From Beverwykella pulmonaria (Eukaryota; Ascomycota; Dothideomycetes; Pleosporales; Melanommataceae), in assembly GCA_001599595.1 (NCBI GenBank), contig BCHH01000021.1:1-64000 (forward strand): a stretch of DNA of 64,000 nt, read 5' to 3'. Of the stretch, positions 1 to 10,986 are shown in pieces. Made by a program: the position numbers and the translations under genes. Within the stretch, counting starts at the first letter, position 1. Every line of letters begins with the position of its first letter. Under the pieces are notes generated by a model, which searched no databases, was not told the DNA's origin, and saw nothing but the letters and a program-made list of their open reading frames with translations.

Positions 1-147
1 AGTTTCCTCTTCCTTGGCGGGATATCTTCTGTCACGTGCCTCGCTTACCTGCGCGAATCCTCGCTGTTCCTTTGCGCCCGCCTGCGCGCCGTGCTGCGCC
101 TGTTGACGGGGTTGGTTCCTCATCTGCAGCCCGCATCTGTGCTACTT
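1..147. other. Unassigned GC-richer fragment at the left edge
   Basis: This stretch is visibly richer in G and C than the sequence to its right and lacks the many CTAG tetranucleotides that mark the decayed Copia element. A minus-strand frame runs open from the Copia reverse-transcriptase fragment into this segment, but the Copia similarity stops at about 148, so the two are joined by a breakpoint. I do not recognise the fragment. It could be part of another repeat cut by the window edge. Confidence 0.4.
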
Positions 148-3100
148 CTTCGAACCGTAACATGTAGCTTATTGGCTTGACCACAGAGGCAAACGTTTTG
201 TTGTAGTTAATCCTGTATTGTTGTTTAAATCCGCGCACTACCTAGCGGGCCTTGTGCTAGAGGATCTAACTGTCTAGTCTGCATTTTAGCTTGTATACCT
301 ACTTCCTACTAAGTACAGCTTAATTTCTAGGTTGTAGTACTATAGTCTAGGTCTTGTTTGTCTCTAGGGATTAAAGCTCCTGTTTTATTGCCTTAGCCTA
401 CTACTTCCACTGCAGGGAGCTTTAGGCTTTAGACAGCAATTTTGGCTTAATAGCCTTAGCAGCTAGGGTAGTAAAGCTAATAAGCGCAAACATAAGCGCG
501 TATTATTTTGGCAGCATCCCCTGCGTTAACTAAACAGAGGGGAGACGCAATTCTAGGCAGTCTCCTAGGTGTAAGTAAGTGCTATCCTTAGGGGCATTTC
601 CCCTATTCTTAGCACTTCCTGTGCTAGCACCCCCTCTACTGCTCCCCTACTCTCTAGAGTCTATGTAGTCTCCTAGGTGTGGATAAGCACTATCCTTAGA
701 GGCATCTCCCCTATTCTTAGCGTCCTTATCTCCTCTTTTGTCTCTTCTAGACTTAGTAGGGCCCTGCAGCAGCTAGGTAGGCGTGTTGTGCTAGAGTTTG
801 TTCTTAAGCTTGTCTTTAAGTTCTTCTAGAACTAGTTGTGGCACGCTTTTCTCCTTCTCCCCCCTTGCTGTTGCACAAGGGCGCTTAGGGGGCTACTAGG
901 GTGCATAATTATTAGAGGGCTGTTTTGCTATAGCTGTAGCAACTGTATTTTCTACTAGGTGCTTATTAAGCCCCTAGAATTTATTAAAGCAAGGCCAAAT
1001 GTCATCTAGGCAGACTAGATTGTGGGTGACAATAATTCTGCTGTTGTCCTGCAGGACCTAGTAATGCAAGTTGCTGTAGTAGCCTATAAGGTAGCATAGT
1101 ACTCCCTTGTTGTTAGCTAGTTTGTTCTGTTGGCCTGTTTTGTAGATTAGGCACTAGCTTCCTATTAGCCTTAGATGCGCAATGTCTAGTTTTTCGCCAT
1201 ACTAGGCCTTATATAGAGTGACTTTTAGTTGCTAGTGCAGCGTAAATAGGCAGAGGTACGCAATTATGCGCACTACAAAGGGCTATAGATTAAGCAGTAG
1301 TTTGCTTAAGAGTATTGTTGCCATTATGCGCTCATAGATAATCTAGTTAGTAACCTTAGCCACCCTGTTTAACTAGTGTTAATTAGTGCTAGTAAACTTG
1401 TAAGTAATCCCCTTGTTAGTAAGCAGGATTTTGATCTTGTTTGACATAAACTTACTAGCTTAGTTAATACGTACCTAGTAGGTGCGCTGCTCTAGGCGCT
1501 TATACTTTTTAAAGAACTGTTTTAGGGCAGGTAGTGCTTTACTACGCGTCTTGATAGAATTGCAGTGCAGGAAGGCAGTGCAATTGTCAACTATTGTTAT
1601 CTAGTATTATTCTCCTTGCCTGCTAGGCAGCAGCAGTCCTTTAATGTCTATATAGAGGAACTCTATAGGGTACTTCCCGCGCACAAATGGCTTCTTGTAG
1701 GGGACTTAGGTAAACTTTGCGTTTACGCAGGCTTTGCATGTGCAGCTTAGTGGGAGCGGCCTTATGCTGTTGACTATGCCTGCTAGCCTTTTTAGGCTGC
1801 CTTTACTAAGGTGGCTGAGCTGCTTATGCCACAGTGCTAGTCACAGCTTACTAATTAAGTAAGTGGTGAGGGCTAAGGGTGCCTTCTAGAGTCGCATAAA
1901 GTACAATCCCTCTAGGCTCTTATTAGCAGTAAGCGTTCTGCTAGCGCGCGTTATAGTAATACTAGTATCTGTAAAGGCAAGTTTTGCACCCTAATTCTTC
2001 ACCTAAGAGACAGAGATTAGGTTGCATCTAGAGTCTAGGTNATACATTGTGTTACTAAGTGTAAGGAGCTCCTGCTTCCTATTAATGTCACATAGTACAA
2101 CTACTGTGCTAATTATTAGGGGGCGTAATAATCTAGCGTATCTATTAACAGGCGGCCCCTAGTAGGGCTGCAAGGTTTCTAGGATAAAGGTGTCCTTTTN
2201 GCAGGAGGAGTAGTTAGTGCATGCTGTGTCNACAATCTAATTGTTGTGTAACAGGGCCTTAGTGCCTGTTGCGCTTGCGTTTAGGGCTATTGCAGGGAAA
2301 CTAAAGGCAGCAGCCTTTTTAATCTCTAGGGCCTAGGCTGCCTAATACGCAATTAAGTTATAATCTACTGCGTTACTTGTTCCCTTCTCTTTTCCCTGCT
2401 GCTGTGCCTTTAGTGCCTTACGTTTCTTCCTCCTCTCACGCACGTTGCAGAGGCCAGCCTCCTTTAATTCTAGGTGTTAGGTCTAGCAATTGTTGATTAA
2501 GTAGCCTAGTTTTTCACATACTAGGCACACTAAGCTGCTCTAGGGCAGCTAGCAATAGGCAATAAGGGCAGTGGCTATAGTCACTAATTGCTCAGCCACC
2601 TTTAGGTGTTGTTCCTCCTGCTTAGCAGCTCTCCAAGCTTTGTTAAAGGTAACAGCTAGCTTAGCAACTACCCCCTAGGCGTCTTGTTTAGAAAGGAGGC
2701 AGTTGTTTTAATAAAAGGTAGACAAAAAGGCATTGTACTTTAGTCCTAGTCTAGTAAGGAACTTGTTGACAAAGTGCAGTTTGCTAATTTAGGAGTCAAG
2801 GTTAAGGGCGTGCACCTTGTTCTAGGCGCTTATTAGCTTCTTAGCAAATATGTTCACACTGTTGTCACATGTCTCTAGGGAGAGCATATTGTAGGCTAGG
2901 TCTAGTTGCTAAAAAACAGCGCTCCCCTTTAGTTAGAAGTGGCTTTCAATATCCTTAAGGACCTCTAAGACAGTGTAGAAGGATTTAGCAGCGTCCTTAG
3001 TAGCAGGCTTCTCTATAATTTCCCTTGCTGCTTCTCTACACTACTTTTTAATTAAGGCAACAGCAAAGTCCTGTTTTTCTTCCTATAAGTCCTCCTAGGC

Positions 3101-3320
3101 AAGGAGCTAAGAATTAGTCTCCCCCGCCTAAAGTGTAGGACAAGTTTTGCTAACAGTAAGCAGGCGGCTACATTTCTGTGTCCCTAGCCAGTCTGTAATC
3201 TCCTAATGCCACTAGGTCCACTGTAAGGGACCTTTAAGCAAAGGGATTTAATCTAGTGAGGTAACTGCCTATTAAATTTCTATTGTCAACACTTTAGGGC
3301 TGGTTCACACAGTTTTTTTA
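148..3320 (-). mobile_element. Decayed Ty1/Copia retrotransposon (gag-PR-IN-RT order)
   Basis: Read on the minus strand from right to left, ignoring stops, the sequence gives a Copia polyprotein. It starts with a gag-like segment (about 3,300-2,560, containing LKGPLQWT). A CCHC-like knuckle with a following HLELKEAG follows (about 2,530-2,455), then a retropepsin-like block with IVDTACTN (about 2,250-1,990). Next is a GAG-pre-integrase block LWHKQLSHLS...CTCKAC (about 1,850-1,690), an integrase-length stretch without clear motifs, and the reverse-transcriptase start VVRGFKQQYRINYNKTFA (about 250-155). Almost every interruption is TAG at a place where the family has Trp or Gln, as expected from C-to-T change on either strand. 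Three single N bases lie inside (2,041, 2,200, 2,231). The RT is cut at about 148 and no clear LTR pair is visible, so this is a truncated dead copy. Confidence 0.8.
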
Positions 3321-3326
3321 GTTTTA

Positions 3327-3390
3327 GGTGGCAGCTTACGCGGTTGTAAGGCTTTAGGAGGTGGCTTACGCGGTTGTAAGGCTTTAGGTA
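3327..3390. repeat. Two-copy tandem repeat, unit about 31-34 bp
   Basis: A GGTGGC(AG)CTTACGCGG-type unit followed by TTGTAAGGCTTTAGG occurs twice head to tail. The copies differ by a three-base indel and are otherwise identical. The repeat lies just upstream (in element orientation) of the Copia gag and may be part of its leader or LTR. Confidence 0.7.
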
Positions 3391-3426
3391 ATGGCAAGTT
3401 GACAATGCTCTATTTTAGTGGAGGAG

Positions 3427-3629
3427 AAATCCACGTAGTTAGCGTGTATTTGTAGGTTTGTCCGCCAAGCGTCATAGTCTTTCTTATTTCTCCTAGGCAA
3501 TATTCTATTTTAGTAGAATCTAATAGGCTTATAGGTCTCCTATTGTTGTCAACACTTCGCCAGGTCTAGCAGTCAAAAGTCCACGTGGTTGGTGTATATT
3601 CGTGGGTTTGTCTGCTGAGCGCTATAATC
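3427..3629. repeat. Diverged direct repeat pair (about 53 bp, 149 bp apart)
   Basis: The segments 3,427-3,479 and 3,576-3,629 share a core that reads CCACGTRGTTRGYGT and continues to a matching TTTGTCYGCYRAGCG block. They differ mostly by transitions. They could be remnants of a duplicated LTR or leader sequence of the neighbouring Copia element. Too diverged to assign. Confidence 0.55.
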
Positions 3630-3739
3630 ACCCAACCTTCTTGTTTCTCTCAGCCTCAACGTCTTCCTTATGGCGGACTATGTATTAGATAGAGATTTCC
3701 TAAGTTGCTTAGCTTTGTTGGGTGTAAGGGATGAGGACT

Positions 3740-4009
3740 TAGCATTGTGTAGTAACCACACAATGGTCAGAGGATTGCGCGTTTTCCAGCGGGCTTGCTA
3801 GCGCAAACCCGGGCTCATAACCTGTTAAAATGTGAGAGCTCTGAGTGGGAGGGGACAGAAAAATATTGCTTGAGGTGCCAACATAGAACCAGGCTGGTGC
3901 TATATACTCAGACATCTGCCCAGCCATCTTGGTCACGTGCCTATCATGTGCCTGTCACGAGGATGTCACGTGTCCCAGTCTCGGCTAGCCAGCTGCCTTT
4001 CAACAAAGG
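3740..4009. other. LTR-like non-coding stretch, unresolved
   Basis: No coding signal was found. The stretch contains two CACGTG motifs and begins near a short inverted pair (TGTGTAG...CCACACA), which is LTR-like, but no partner copy or target-site duplication is visible. It separates the Copia remnant from the LINE remnant. Confidence 0.25.
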
Positions 4010-4985
4010 GAACCCCTTGTGCAGCTATTGAGCGCGAGATAGGGGTTCCCCTACTAGACCTATGGGCGGAAGAACAAGCAATGCAATACGCGGACCATGC
4101 AGCGCATATGCTAGTGGAACAGGCAATATCACAGACAACGCAAGCTGTATGGGACTTAATGGCTACACAACGCTGAAACAGACACACGGAGAAACTACCA
4201 ACCTAAAGTAAGACAGCAAGGACTATAGCAAGAGCAAGGAAGGCTAAGATAAAAGGATAGAATAAACACTAGGCAGCACGCCAGCAACTACTACAAAACC
4301 AAGCCAACTAAGCCAACTAAGCCAACTGAACCAATCAAGCAAAACAACTAGATAGAGCATGGCTAGACCTAGAATAGGCAAAATAGTGGAGAAAGCATAG
4401 GGCAAGCCAAAGGGAGACAACGTGGCGCAAAGCATGGGCGAAGGGTCTAAGCAAGCTATATAACAATCTGTAAGCCGAGGACACCATAATGTCACGTGGA
4501 TATGCCACTGACTAATCAGTCCGTCACATATATATATCAGCTGTACATACATCACATACAAGACACATCTTGACACCTCTTTTCTTCGCCCTCCAGCTTA
4601 CACAATCTTACAAAGGCTTAGTCAACAGCACTATTTCTCATGCGCACAGAAGCAATTAGACTAAATAAATAGCTAACTACCTAGTATGTCCCTAGCGTTA
4701 CAAAGGAATGCACGTGCAGATGGCATAAACAGACAGTACAACACGTAGTCTTCCACTGCCTAAGATACAACCGCAGGACTCTGATGCCTCACCTGCGCAG
4801 CAAACACTTACTAGTAGTGTTGGGTGATCCCCCCTAGGCAAGAGCAGTGGCAAAGTGGTTTATACAGCAGAACGTCTTACGACAATTTTTAGTGGCAAAG
4901 GAGCTAGAAAACAAAGCAGTCAATAAATACCAACAGGCAGACGGGCTATCATCGTGGGAATAAAGGAACAACAACGGCAAAGCAA
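4010..4985 (+). pseudogene. LINE (Tad-like) reverse-transcriptase C-terminal remnant
   Basis: Plus-strand reading gives a piece starting with AIEREIGVPLLDLWAEEQ, typical of the segment after the LINE reverse-transcriptase domain. Past several stops it ends in a C-terminal zinc-knuckle-like block CTCRWHKQTVQHVVFHC (about 4,705-4,760) followed by VAKWFIQQNVLRQF. Removing the solo LTR at 4,469-4,602 and one copy of its CAATC duplication joins LYNN to LTKALSTALFLMRTEA in one frame, so the LTR landed in an existing LINE. Stops are mostly TAG and TAA. The 5' part of the element is absent. Confidence 0.7.
4469..4602 (+). mobile_element. Solo LTR, family C (copy C1), TSD CAATC
   Basis: 134 bp with termini TGTAAGC...GCTTACA and exact 5-bp direct repeats CAATC at 4,464-4,468 and 4,603-4,607. 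It contains one CACGTG and an alternating TA run that could be a TATA element. Related copies are at 6,099/19,805-19,930, 33,296-33,703 and 36,278-36,413. No internal domain is attached, so it is a product of LTR-LTR recombination. Confidence 0.88.
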
Positions 4986-5255
4986 CTATCTAAACTAAAC
5001 TGAAACTCGTACTTGCTACACCCCTACTCTCCTACCTATACCCTCACTATCTCTTATATTCAATCCCTTTTTTCTTGATTTCCCCTGTACGGGGGCAAAC
5101 GTGACAGAACGGGCGGTCGAAAGTTAAGGAAAAGAAGCTATATACGCTCAAGAGCGTACAAACAGCACATAAGGCACACGAAAGGTTTGTAAGGGGCCAG
5201 GTGCTCGAGGAGCCAAGGTAGTGCCAGAAGAATACTTATGAATTTGATGCAGAGT

Positions 5256-5579
5256 CTCGGAGGTTTGGAACCTCAGCTATATACATCGAATGTGCTTAGT
5301 CACCCCGACCAGAGGTTCCGAGGTCTGTGGCCTCCCGAGGTATGTGGCCACCCAAGGTCTGTTGCCTCCCGAGGTATGTGGCCACCCAAGGTCTGTTGCC
5401 TCCCGAGGTATGTGGCCACCCAAGGTCTGTGGCCTCCCGAGGTATGTGGCCACCCAAGGTCTGTGGCCTCCCGAGGTCTGCGGCCTCCCGAGGTCTGTGG
5501 CCTCTTTCATCTCGGAGGTTGGAAACCTTAGCCATATACGTGAAATGTGCTTAGTCACCCCGACCTGAGGTTCCGAGGT
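5256..5579. repeat. 17-bp minisatellite flanked by about 69-bp direct repeats
   Basis: The core at 5,321-5,504 is built from a 17-bp unit. It comprises four 34-bp doublets (AGGTCTGTKGCCTCCCG followed by AGGTATGTGGCCACCCA), then two single units and a partial one. The array is flanked by diverged direct copies of one sequence (5,256-5,324 and 5,511-5,579) ending in GTGCTTAGTCACCCCGACC. Because 17 is not a multiple of 3 and no unit holds a stop in several frames, long spurious open frames appear on both strands. I see no support for coding. Confidence 0.85.
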
Positions 5580-6098
5580 TCACCAACCGAGTATTCCTGA
5601 GGTCTGTAACCTCTTACAAGGTTTTCCTTGTATATAGGTTTTTCCTAAGGCAATAGTCTGCATAGCTCTAGAGAGGGCTGGTAACAGACGGTAAATAGAC
5701 ATAATAATATATACAGACTAATAGTTAACTAGCTGACAGTCTAACAAAGCTATTGCTAAGACAAAGACATAAACACTAGGTGTTACTACTTTATTTTAAG
5801 GATTTTCTATTATAACTGTTTTGTGTATCCTTATTTATCTTGTATTTATTTACTGTACATTGCTGTCAATTTCCTGTATACTGCAGTAAACCACCAACCT
5901 CCACATATAGAACACACGAAGCACAAACATAATTAACCAATCTAGAACTGCACTAATAGTGGTTAACAGGCCTGCACATAGCGGAACACCGCACTTTTAG
6001 CAGGACAGGCTCCACAAATTTTGCAGCTCTGCCTAATAAAGGCAGAGGATGGCCTTTAATCGCTCCAGCTTCAAAAAAGTTCAAAACCAAGGGGGGTG
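5580..6098. other. AT-rich non-coding stretch ending in a polypurine tract
   Basis: No gene was recognised. The last bases (about 6,087-6,098) form a purine run, AAGGGGGGTG, directly before the family-C LTR terminus TGTAAG. This is the position of a polypurine tract at the 3' end of an LTR element, so part of this stretch may be the end of a degraded family-C internal domain. Confidence 0.4.
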
Positions 6099-6109
6099 TG
6101 TAAGCCCAG
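6099..6109 (+). mobile_element. Left part of family-C LTR (copy C4), split by element A
   Basis: TGTAAGCCCAG is the first 11 bases of a family-C LTR. The rest resumes at 19,805 after element A. The last five bases, CCCAG, are the target duplicated by element A. Confidence 0.8.
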
Positions 6110-6328
6110 TGTAAGGAAAGAGATTCCTTTGTTCGCTGGGAGGAAGAGGGAATGTGGCGCACGTGACATCGTGTGGTCCTGGCGTTGGAAGCGAGGTGCT
6201 AGTCCTAATCAGGCCTAGTGCGCACGCGACTTCGCACTCATAAAAGTAGCCTCCGTAGATTTGCTGATTGACCAGCGAAACAATCTCGTTCTACACATAG
6301 TCTTTGGTCCCGCACCACGTGCCTTACA
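6110..6328 (+). repeat. 5' LTR of element A (219 bp)
   Basis: TGTAAGG...CCTTACA, 219 bp, with two CACGTG motifs. It matches 19,391-19,514 and 19,615-19,804 almost perfectly. The visible differences are C/T at a CpG and a CTGG/CTAG change near LTR position 25-29. Confidence 0.9.
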
Positions 6329-6350
6329 TTTTGTTTCGCTCTTTAACCAA

Positions 6351-8159
6351 ATGGCCTTATTAGAACAATGGAAAACGGAGTACGCGGGCGGCGCGGATGA
6401 AGCTGCACTCACCTGATACGTTTTTGAGACAGGACAAACTCTCTCCTAGGACTATGGCGGAGCACTTGCACAGGCTACCCAAGAGCTAATTGCAGCGTAC
6501 TAGGGCCCTATAGCTATACAGGGTGTAACTAAACGCGTCTTTGCAGGCGTCAAAGCACGCAATAAGGCGTCTAGGAACCCTACAGCTAACAAGCCCCCCA
6601 CCTTTAGGTATCCTTGCAATAACGCCTGGCGTAGCAATACTAGCAACAGCAACTTTAGTAACAGCGCATCTTTAGTTATGTCCTACACTTCTCGCCTCAC
6701 CAGCAGGAACCCCTATTAACACACTCCCCCAGTCACACACACTGGCAGCTTTGAAGGTTTCCAACCTGGCAGACTCTTTACGCAACCAAATAGCAATAGT
6801 AACAACAACAACAACAGCAACAGCAACTACAACAGCAACAGCAACAGCAATAGCAACAGCAACAACAACTACAACAGTAATAGCAATAGCAATAGCAATG
6901 ACAACAGCAATGGCTTCAACAGTATTAGTCAAGGTAATGGTCCCTCCGCAGGGCAGTGGGACAAACATAACTAGAACAGCTACTTAGAGATCCCCAACAA
7001 CGCTAACTTTAGGGACCCCCTCTACAACTTACAGGAGAAGTTTGAAGAGCTTTAACGCATAATACAAACAGGTGGCACTTAGCAGCCAAATGCACTAGGA
7101 CTTATCAACTTTAGGTTATACAGCGTTAGGCGCGAGCAACTACAGTTCAACAGTAATATAGCCTCCTACAAGATATTTAAGCACAAGATCTCTAAAGTCT
7201 TTTGCAATAAGCCTTTAGCTTTCTGCAACAAATATAGCAAGGTTAGCTACATCTTTAACTGCCTTAAAGGTACTGCAATAAGAAATATCTAGCCCTAGTA
7301 CAACAGTAACAAGGCTGTTTGTACACTCTACTAGTTTTAGGACTACATAGATGTCTAATTTACTAACTATTAGGCTAAACAAAAGGCAATAGATGCACTA
7401 ACCAATTTAAAGTAGCAGCCAAAAGAAGACGCCCACACGTACTTCCTGCGCGCGCAAGAACTTACTATACGTGCAGGACTTAACCTTGTCAATAACAACG
7501 TCAAGAAACAGTATTACAAGAACAGCCTCTGTAAAGACCTCTTAAAACACCTTGTTACTGCAAATGTTAGCGACACCACAAATAGCTTTCAACACGCTGT
7601 AATTATAATAGAAGACAACATAAACTGTTACATCAAGAAGCGTACAGACACCCCTACCCTTACTACCACCACAGACTCTCCAAGCAGAGACCTAATAGAT
7701 TAGACTACATTAGTTAATGCTATTACTACTAGGAACAACTGCAGCGGCAGCAAGCACAACAACAATAGAGGAAGATACAACAGCAATAGCAGAAATAATG
7801 GCAACAGTATTAGTTAGGGTATTAGTTAAGGAGACAGTTAGAACTATAGTCAGGGCGACAGCAAACGCGCCAAGTGGGTTTCTTAGGACACACTAAACCA
7901 ACGTCGCAGAAACAACGCCTGCCTGCGCTGTGGTGGCCTTAATCATTACATTAGCTAGTGTAATCTACTCCCTACTTAAGACCCTAACAGGACCCTGTAG
8001 ACAAACAGCGGCAAGGAAGGACAAAACAACAACAGAGAGAGTAATGGAAATAGAGGAAGTGGCAGTTACAGCAACTGTGTCAACGTCAATCCAGTCAACG
8101 TTGCGCACATGCAGTCCACAGCAGAAGAAGTTGACAAGGATAGCCTTTAGGGAAACGCG
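6351..8159 (+). pseudogene. Element A gag, Asn/Ser-rich, with CCHC zinc knuckle
   Basis: The frame starts MALLEQWK at 6,351 shortly after the LTR and continues through many TAG codons. A run of AAC/AGC codons at about 6,783-6,910 would encode an Asn/Ser tract. It is followed by a gag-core segment (EDAHTYFLRAQELTIRAG, about 7,430-7,480) and a C-x2-C-x4-H-x4-C knuckle at 7,920-7,961 (CLRCGGLNHYIS-stop-C). The reading is cut at 8,159 by insertion of element B, which duplicated GTGCT. The interrupted codons rule out a functional Gag. Confidence 0.8.
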
Positions 8160-8164
8160 GTGCT

Positions 8165-8508
8165 TGTGATGACGAGCACGGTCTTCACTATCGTGGATGC
8201 GCGCAGGCAAATGAAAGGATAAGTTGGCTCTATTTCAAGTACACTAAGATAGAGCGAGAAGAGGTTCTCAGGGAGAACAGTCCTATATACAGAAGGGTAT
8301 GGTCCGGGCCGCGGCCGACCAAGCAGGTTCTGAAAGGGCGGTGTGACATGGCGCGCCCTTGTCGTCCGACGTGGTTGAGCTGGTCGCGCGGCATGATCGC
8401 ATCTGATGCATGTTCCTGGGATGCTCGTTGTTGAGCTCACCGCCTGATGCCCTTACCTCTGATGCGTGGTCATGTAATGTGTGGTTGCTGCCGAGCAGCA
8501 CTGTCACA
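8165..8508 (-). repeat. 3' LTR of element B (344 bp)
   Basis: In element orientation this is the downstream LTR. It is preceded by the polypurine tract at 8,509-8,520. It is identical to 14,983-15,326 except for seven transitions. Confidence 0.92.
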
Positions 8509-8520
8509 TTACCCCCCTCT
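8509..8520 (-). other. Polypurine tract of element B
   Basis: On the minus strand the sequence AGAGGGGGGTAA lies directly before the LTR start TGTGACAG. This is where the plus-strand primer of reverse transcription would form. Confidence 0.7.
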
Positions 8521-8524
8521 AAGG

Positions 8525-9260
8525 GAGGCTTGTCCCCGAGCCTTGACTTACTGCCTCCTCTGTTCTGATCTCTGTGTCCGTGTTGTCCTTACCCTTAAGG
8601 CTGCCTTGTCATCCTCGTCTGTTGCCTCCAGGTCCTCCTCTGCTTTATACACTTTTAGCCAAGTTTCTAATTGAGCTGGTGGTCCTGCTTTGTCTGGATA
8701 TGCCTTGTGGTAGTCTCTGACCTTGTGCGGGGCTCCTATAAAGCTACAAGCATTGTACTATGTTGGATCTAGGTTGTGAGCTACCTATGAGGCTTTGTAT
8801 TGCAGTCAGCCACAGAATAGACGGCTGTCTAGGATCTCCTGCACAGGCCATTTGGGGTGGCCGTTGATTTTAATTGCGGGCTCCTCTAGTTCAATCTGGC
8901 CAGGCAGTGGTTTAGTTGAAGCTTTCCGCAGGCGTTTAGCATGGAAGACGTTGTACATGCGCATGTAGGCTGGTAACTTGACGCGATAGGAGTGTCCTTT
9001 CATTCCTATAATAGGGTAAGGCCCGTATGTCTGCTGGTTAAGCTTCTAACTAGGGCGGCTAGAAGTGAATCCTTTGGGTGTGACATATACCTCATCTCCT
9101 ACTGTGAAATCAGGCTCTTGGCGTTTCTTGTTAGCTTGACGCGCCTGTTGTTTCTGCGCCTGAGCGATGCCTTGCTGAGCTATCTCTGTGGCTAGCTTGA
9201 CGGCGTCGTGACAGGCTTTGGCGTAGCTTTGAGCTTCCTCGCGCGACATCTGCTCCTGGA
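8525..9260 (-). pseudogene. Element B integrase C-terminus and chromodomain
   Basis: The minus-strand reading gives the integrase tail (GDEVYVTPKGF), an SH3-like GHSYRVKLPAYMRMYNVFHAKRL block and a chromodomain. The chromodomain runs from INGHPKWPVQEILDSR through three TAG codons to SFIGAPHKVRDYHKAYPDK. The TAG codons replace the aromatic-cage Trp positions of the family. In chromoviruses this domain directs integration to heterochromatin, which fits insertion into another repeat. Confidence 0.8.
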
Positions 9261-9288
9261 CAGTAGAGTATGTCTGGGTGCGTTCTTC

Positions 9289-10000
9289 CTAGTCCCAGTG
9301 ATAGGTAGGTTGATGACCAAATTCAATCTTGTAGGGCGATAGACCTGTAGTCTTGTGCGGCAATATTGCTTGTGCCCAGTCTATACACGGCAGCAGGTCT
9401 GACCAATTGTCCTGGTGGTAGTTGATAAATGGACGCAGGCGCTGATTGATGTACTGGTTCAACACCTCTGTGTTGCCGTTGGTCTGCGGGTGATATGCTG
9501 TTGATAGCTTCTGCTTGATTCTAGTGAGCTGGTATAGCTTATCTATGAATGCTGAGGTGAACTGAGGACCTTGGTCTGATACTATTGACCTAGGAGGACT
9601 GAATACACGCCAGATATATTGATAGTACATATCAGCTGCCTGTTCTGCTGTTGTAGTCTTGTGGCAAGGCAATGAGAAGCAGCGCTTGCTTAGTTGGTCA
9701 ACTACAACAAAGGCACAGTTATATCCTTTCTTGTCAGGTGGAAAAGACTTGAAATCCATTAACACGTCTTGCTAGGCTTGTTTAGGTATTGGTAGTGATT
9801 TAAGCAAGCTAGGGGTCTTGTTGCGGGGTATGTGGCTCCATTGGCAGGCTTTGCAGGCAGCGACGTAGTTGTCAACATCCTTGCTTATTCTAGGCTAGTG
9901 GTATTGATCTTGGAGCAGCTTGCCTGTCTTTTGCTTTCCTGGGTGGGCAGTTACTTGGGTGGCATGGATGGTTTGAATTAGGTGGGTCCTTAGAAAGTGT
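9289..10000 (-). pseudogene. Element B integrase (zinc-binding domain and DDE core)
   Basis: The frame carries a zinc-binding segment ending ACKACQ (about 9,850-9,990) and the catalytic core. The core shows Asp in MDFKSFPP, Asp in VSDQGPQF and Glu in QTNGNTEVLN, the D,D-35-E pattern of gypsy integrases. All three acidic residues are present. A TAG lies just before MLMDF and another ends the open stretch at about 9,289. Confidence 0.85.
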
Positions 10001-10086
10001 ACTGCAGGGACTACTAGCTTGCCTCTATATAGGAGCAGTCCTGTGTTGTCAAGCTTCCATAGAGTTGATCTAGACAGGGCCTTTTC

Positions 10087-10773
10087 TTAAACATGCTGCA
10101 GGCTGCCATGGCTGCGATTTGCTTTGATGATGTGGTTAATTAGCAAGTGAGGATCCTCCAGCAGTGTTGAAGCCATAAAAGAATTAGATGCAGCAATCTC
10201 TATTGCGTTGACAGCTAGCAGACCTTTCGCTGCACAGGCTGCTAGGTTATTGCATGCGGCATTGATTACACTAATACTGATCTGTTCAGCTAATAGGAAG
10301 GCGCGTGTTTGTGCTGCTTTGTCCTTGTCCTTCTGCGTCTTTAGCTCTTCCTGCTTGCAGGATAGAGCGTCAGCTACCACATTGGCGGTGCTAGGGCAAT
10401 AGGTGAGCGACAGGTTGTAGTTGGCTATGCTTATTGCCCAGCGCATCTGTTGAGGTGTGAGCTCTCGCTTGGTTGCGAAGTATTCCAGTGCGCGGTAGTT
10501 GGTGAGGATACTAAAAGGCTCTGTCGTCTGCAAGCCTATAAGCTGAGAGCGCCACTCGCGTAGGCCTTGAACTACTGCTAGCATTTCTTTGTTGTGTATG
10601 TTGTAGTTTATCTGGGTGGTGCTCATTGTCTTAGAATAGAAGGCCACAGGTCGCCAGAGACTGTTGTCTTGCAGCTGTGATAGTACTCCTGCAACTACTC
10701 TGTCGCTTGCGTTAGTCTCCATGCGGGTCTTGCGGTAGGGTGAATAGTGCGCTAGAACCTCGTCAGACAGCAT
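10087..10773 (-). pseudogene. Element B RNase H domain
   Basis: 228 codons open. The RNase H fold signatures METNASD, LWRPVAFYSKTMS, NYNIHNKEMLAVV and the following ADALS are visible. The first catalytic Asp of the usual ET-D-AS-D motif is Asn here, a G-to-A change on the coding strand, which should abolish activity. Confidence 0.82.
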
Positions 10774-10986
10774 TAGGTCCTTGGCTCGCTGAAAGGCAGC
10801 CAGTTCTTGTTCACCAAAGGTATGCCAGGCGCCCTTCTTGAGCAGCTTTGTCAGCGGTCGTACAATTCGTCCGTAGTCCTTTAAGAAAGCTTGATAGAAA
10901 TTGCAGAAGCCTAGGAAAGATTGCAGGCTTTTGACTAACGTGGGTACTAGCTAGTCCTGGACAGCAGCGACCTTTTTAGGATCCTT

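Noticed and set aside
5238..5568. Five overlapping open frames on both strands
   Set aside because: All are produced by the stop-free 17-bp repeat; no motif or splice evidence.
6672..6987. Open frames of Val/Ala/Ile or Thr/Ala repeats
   Set aside because: They are other-frame readings of the AAC/AGC codon run in the element A gag.
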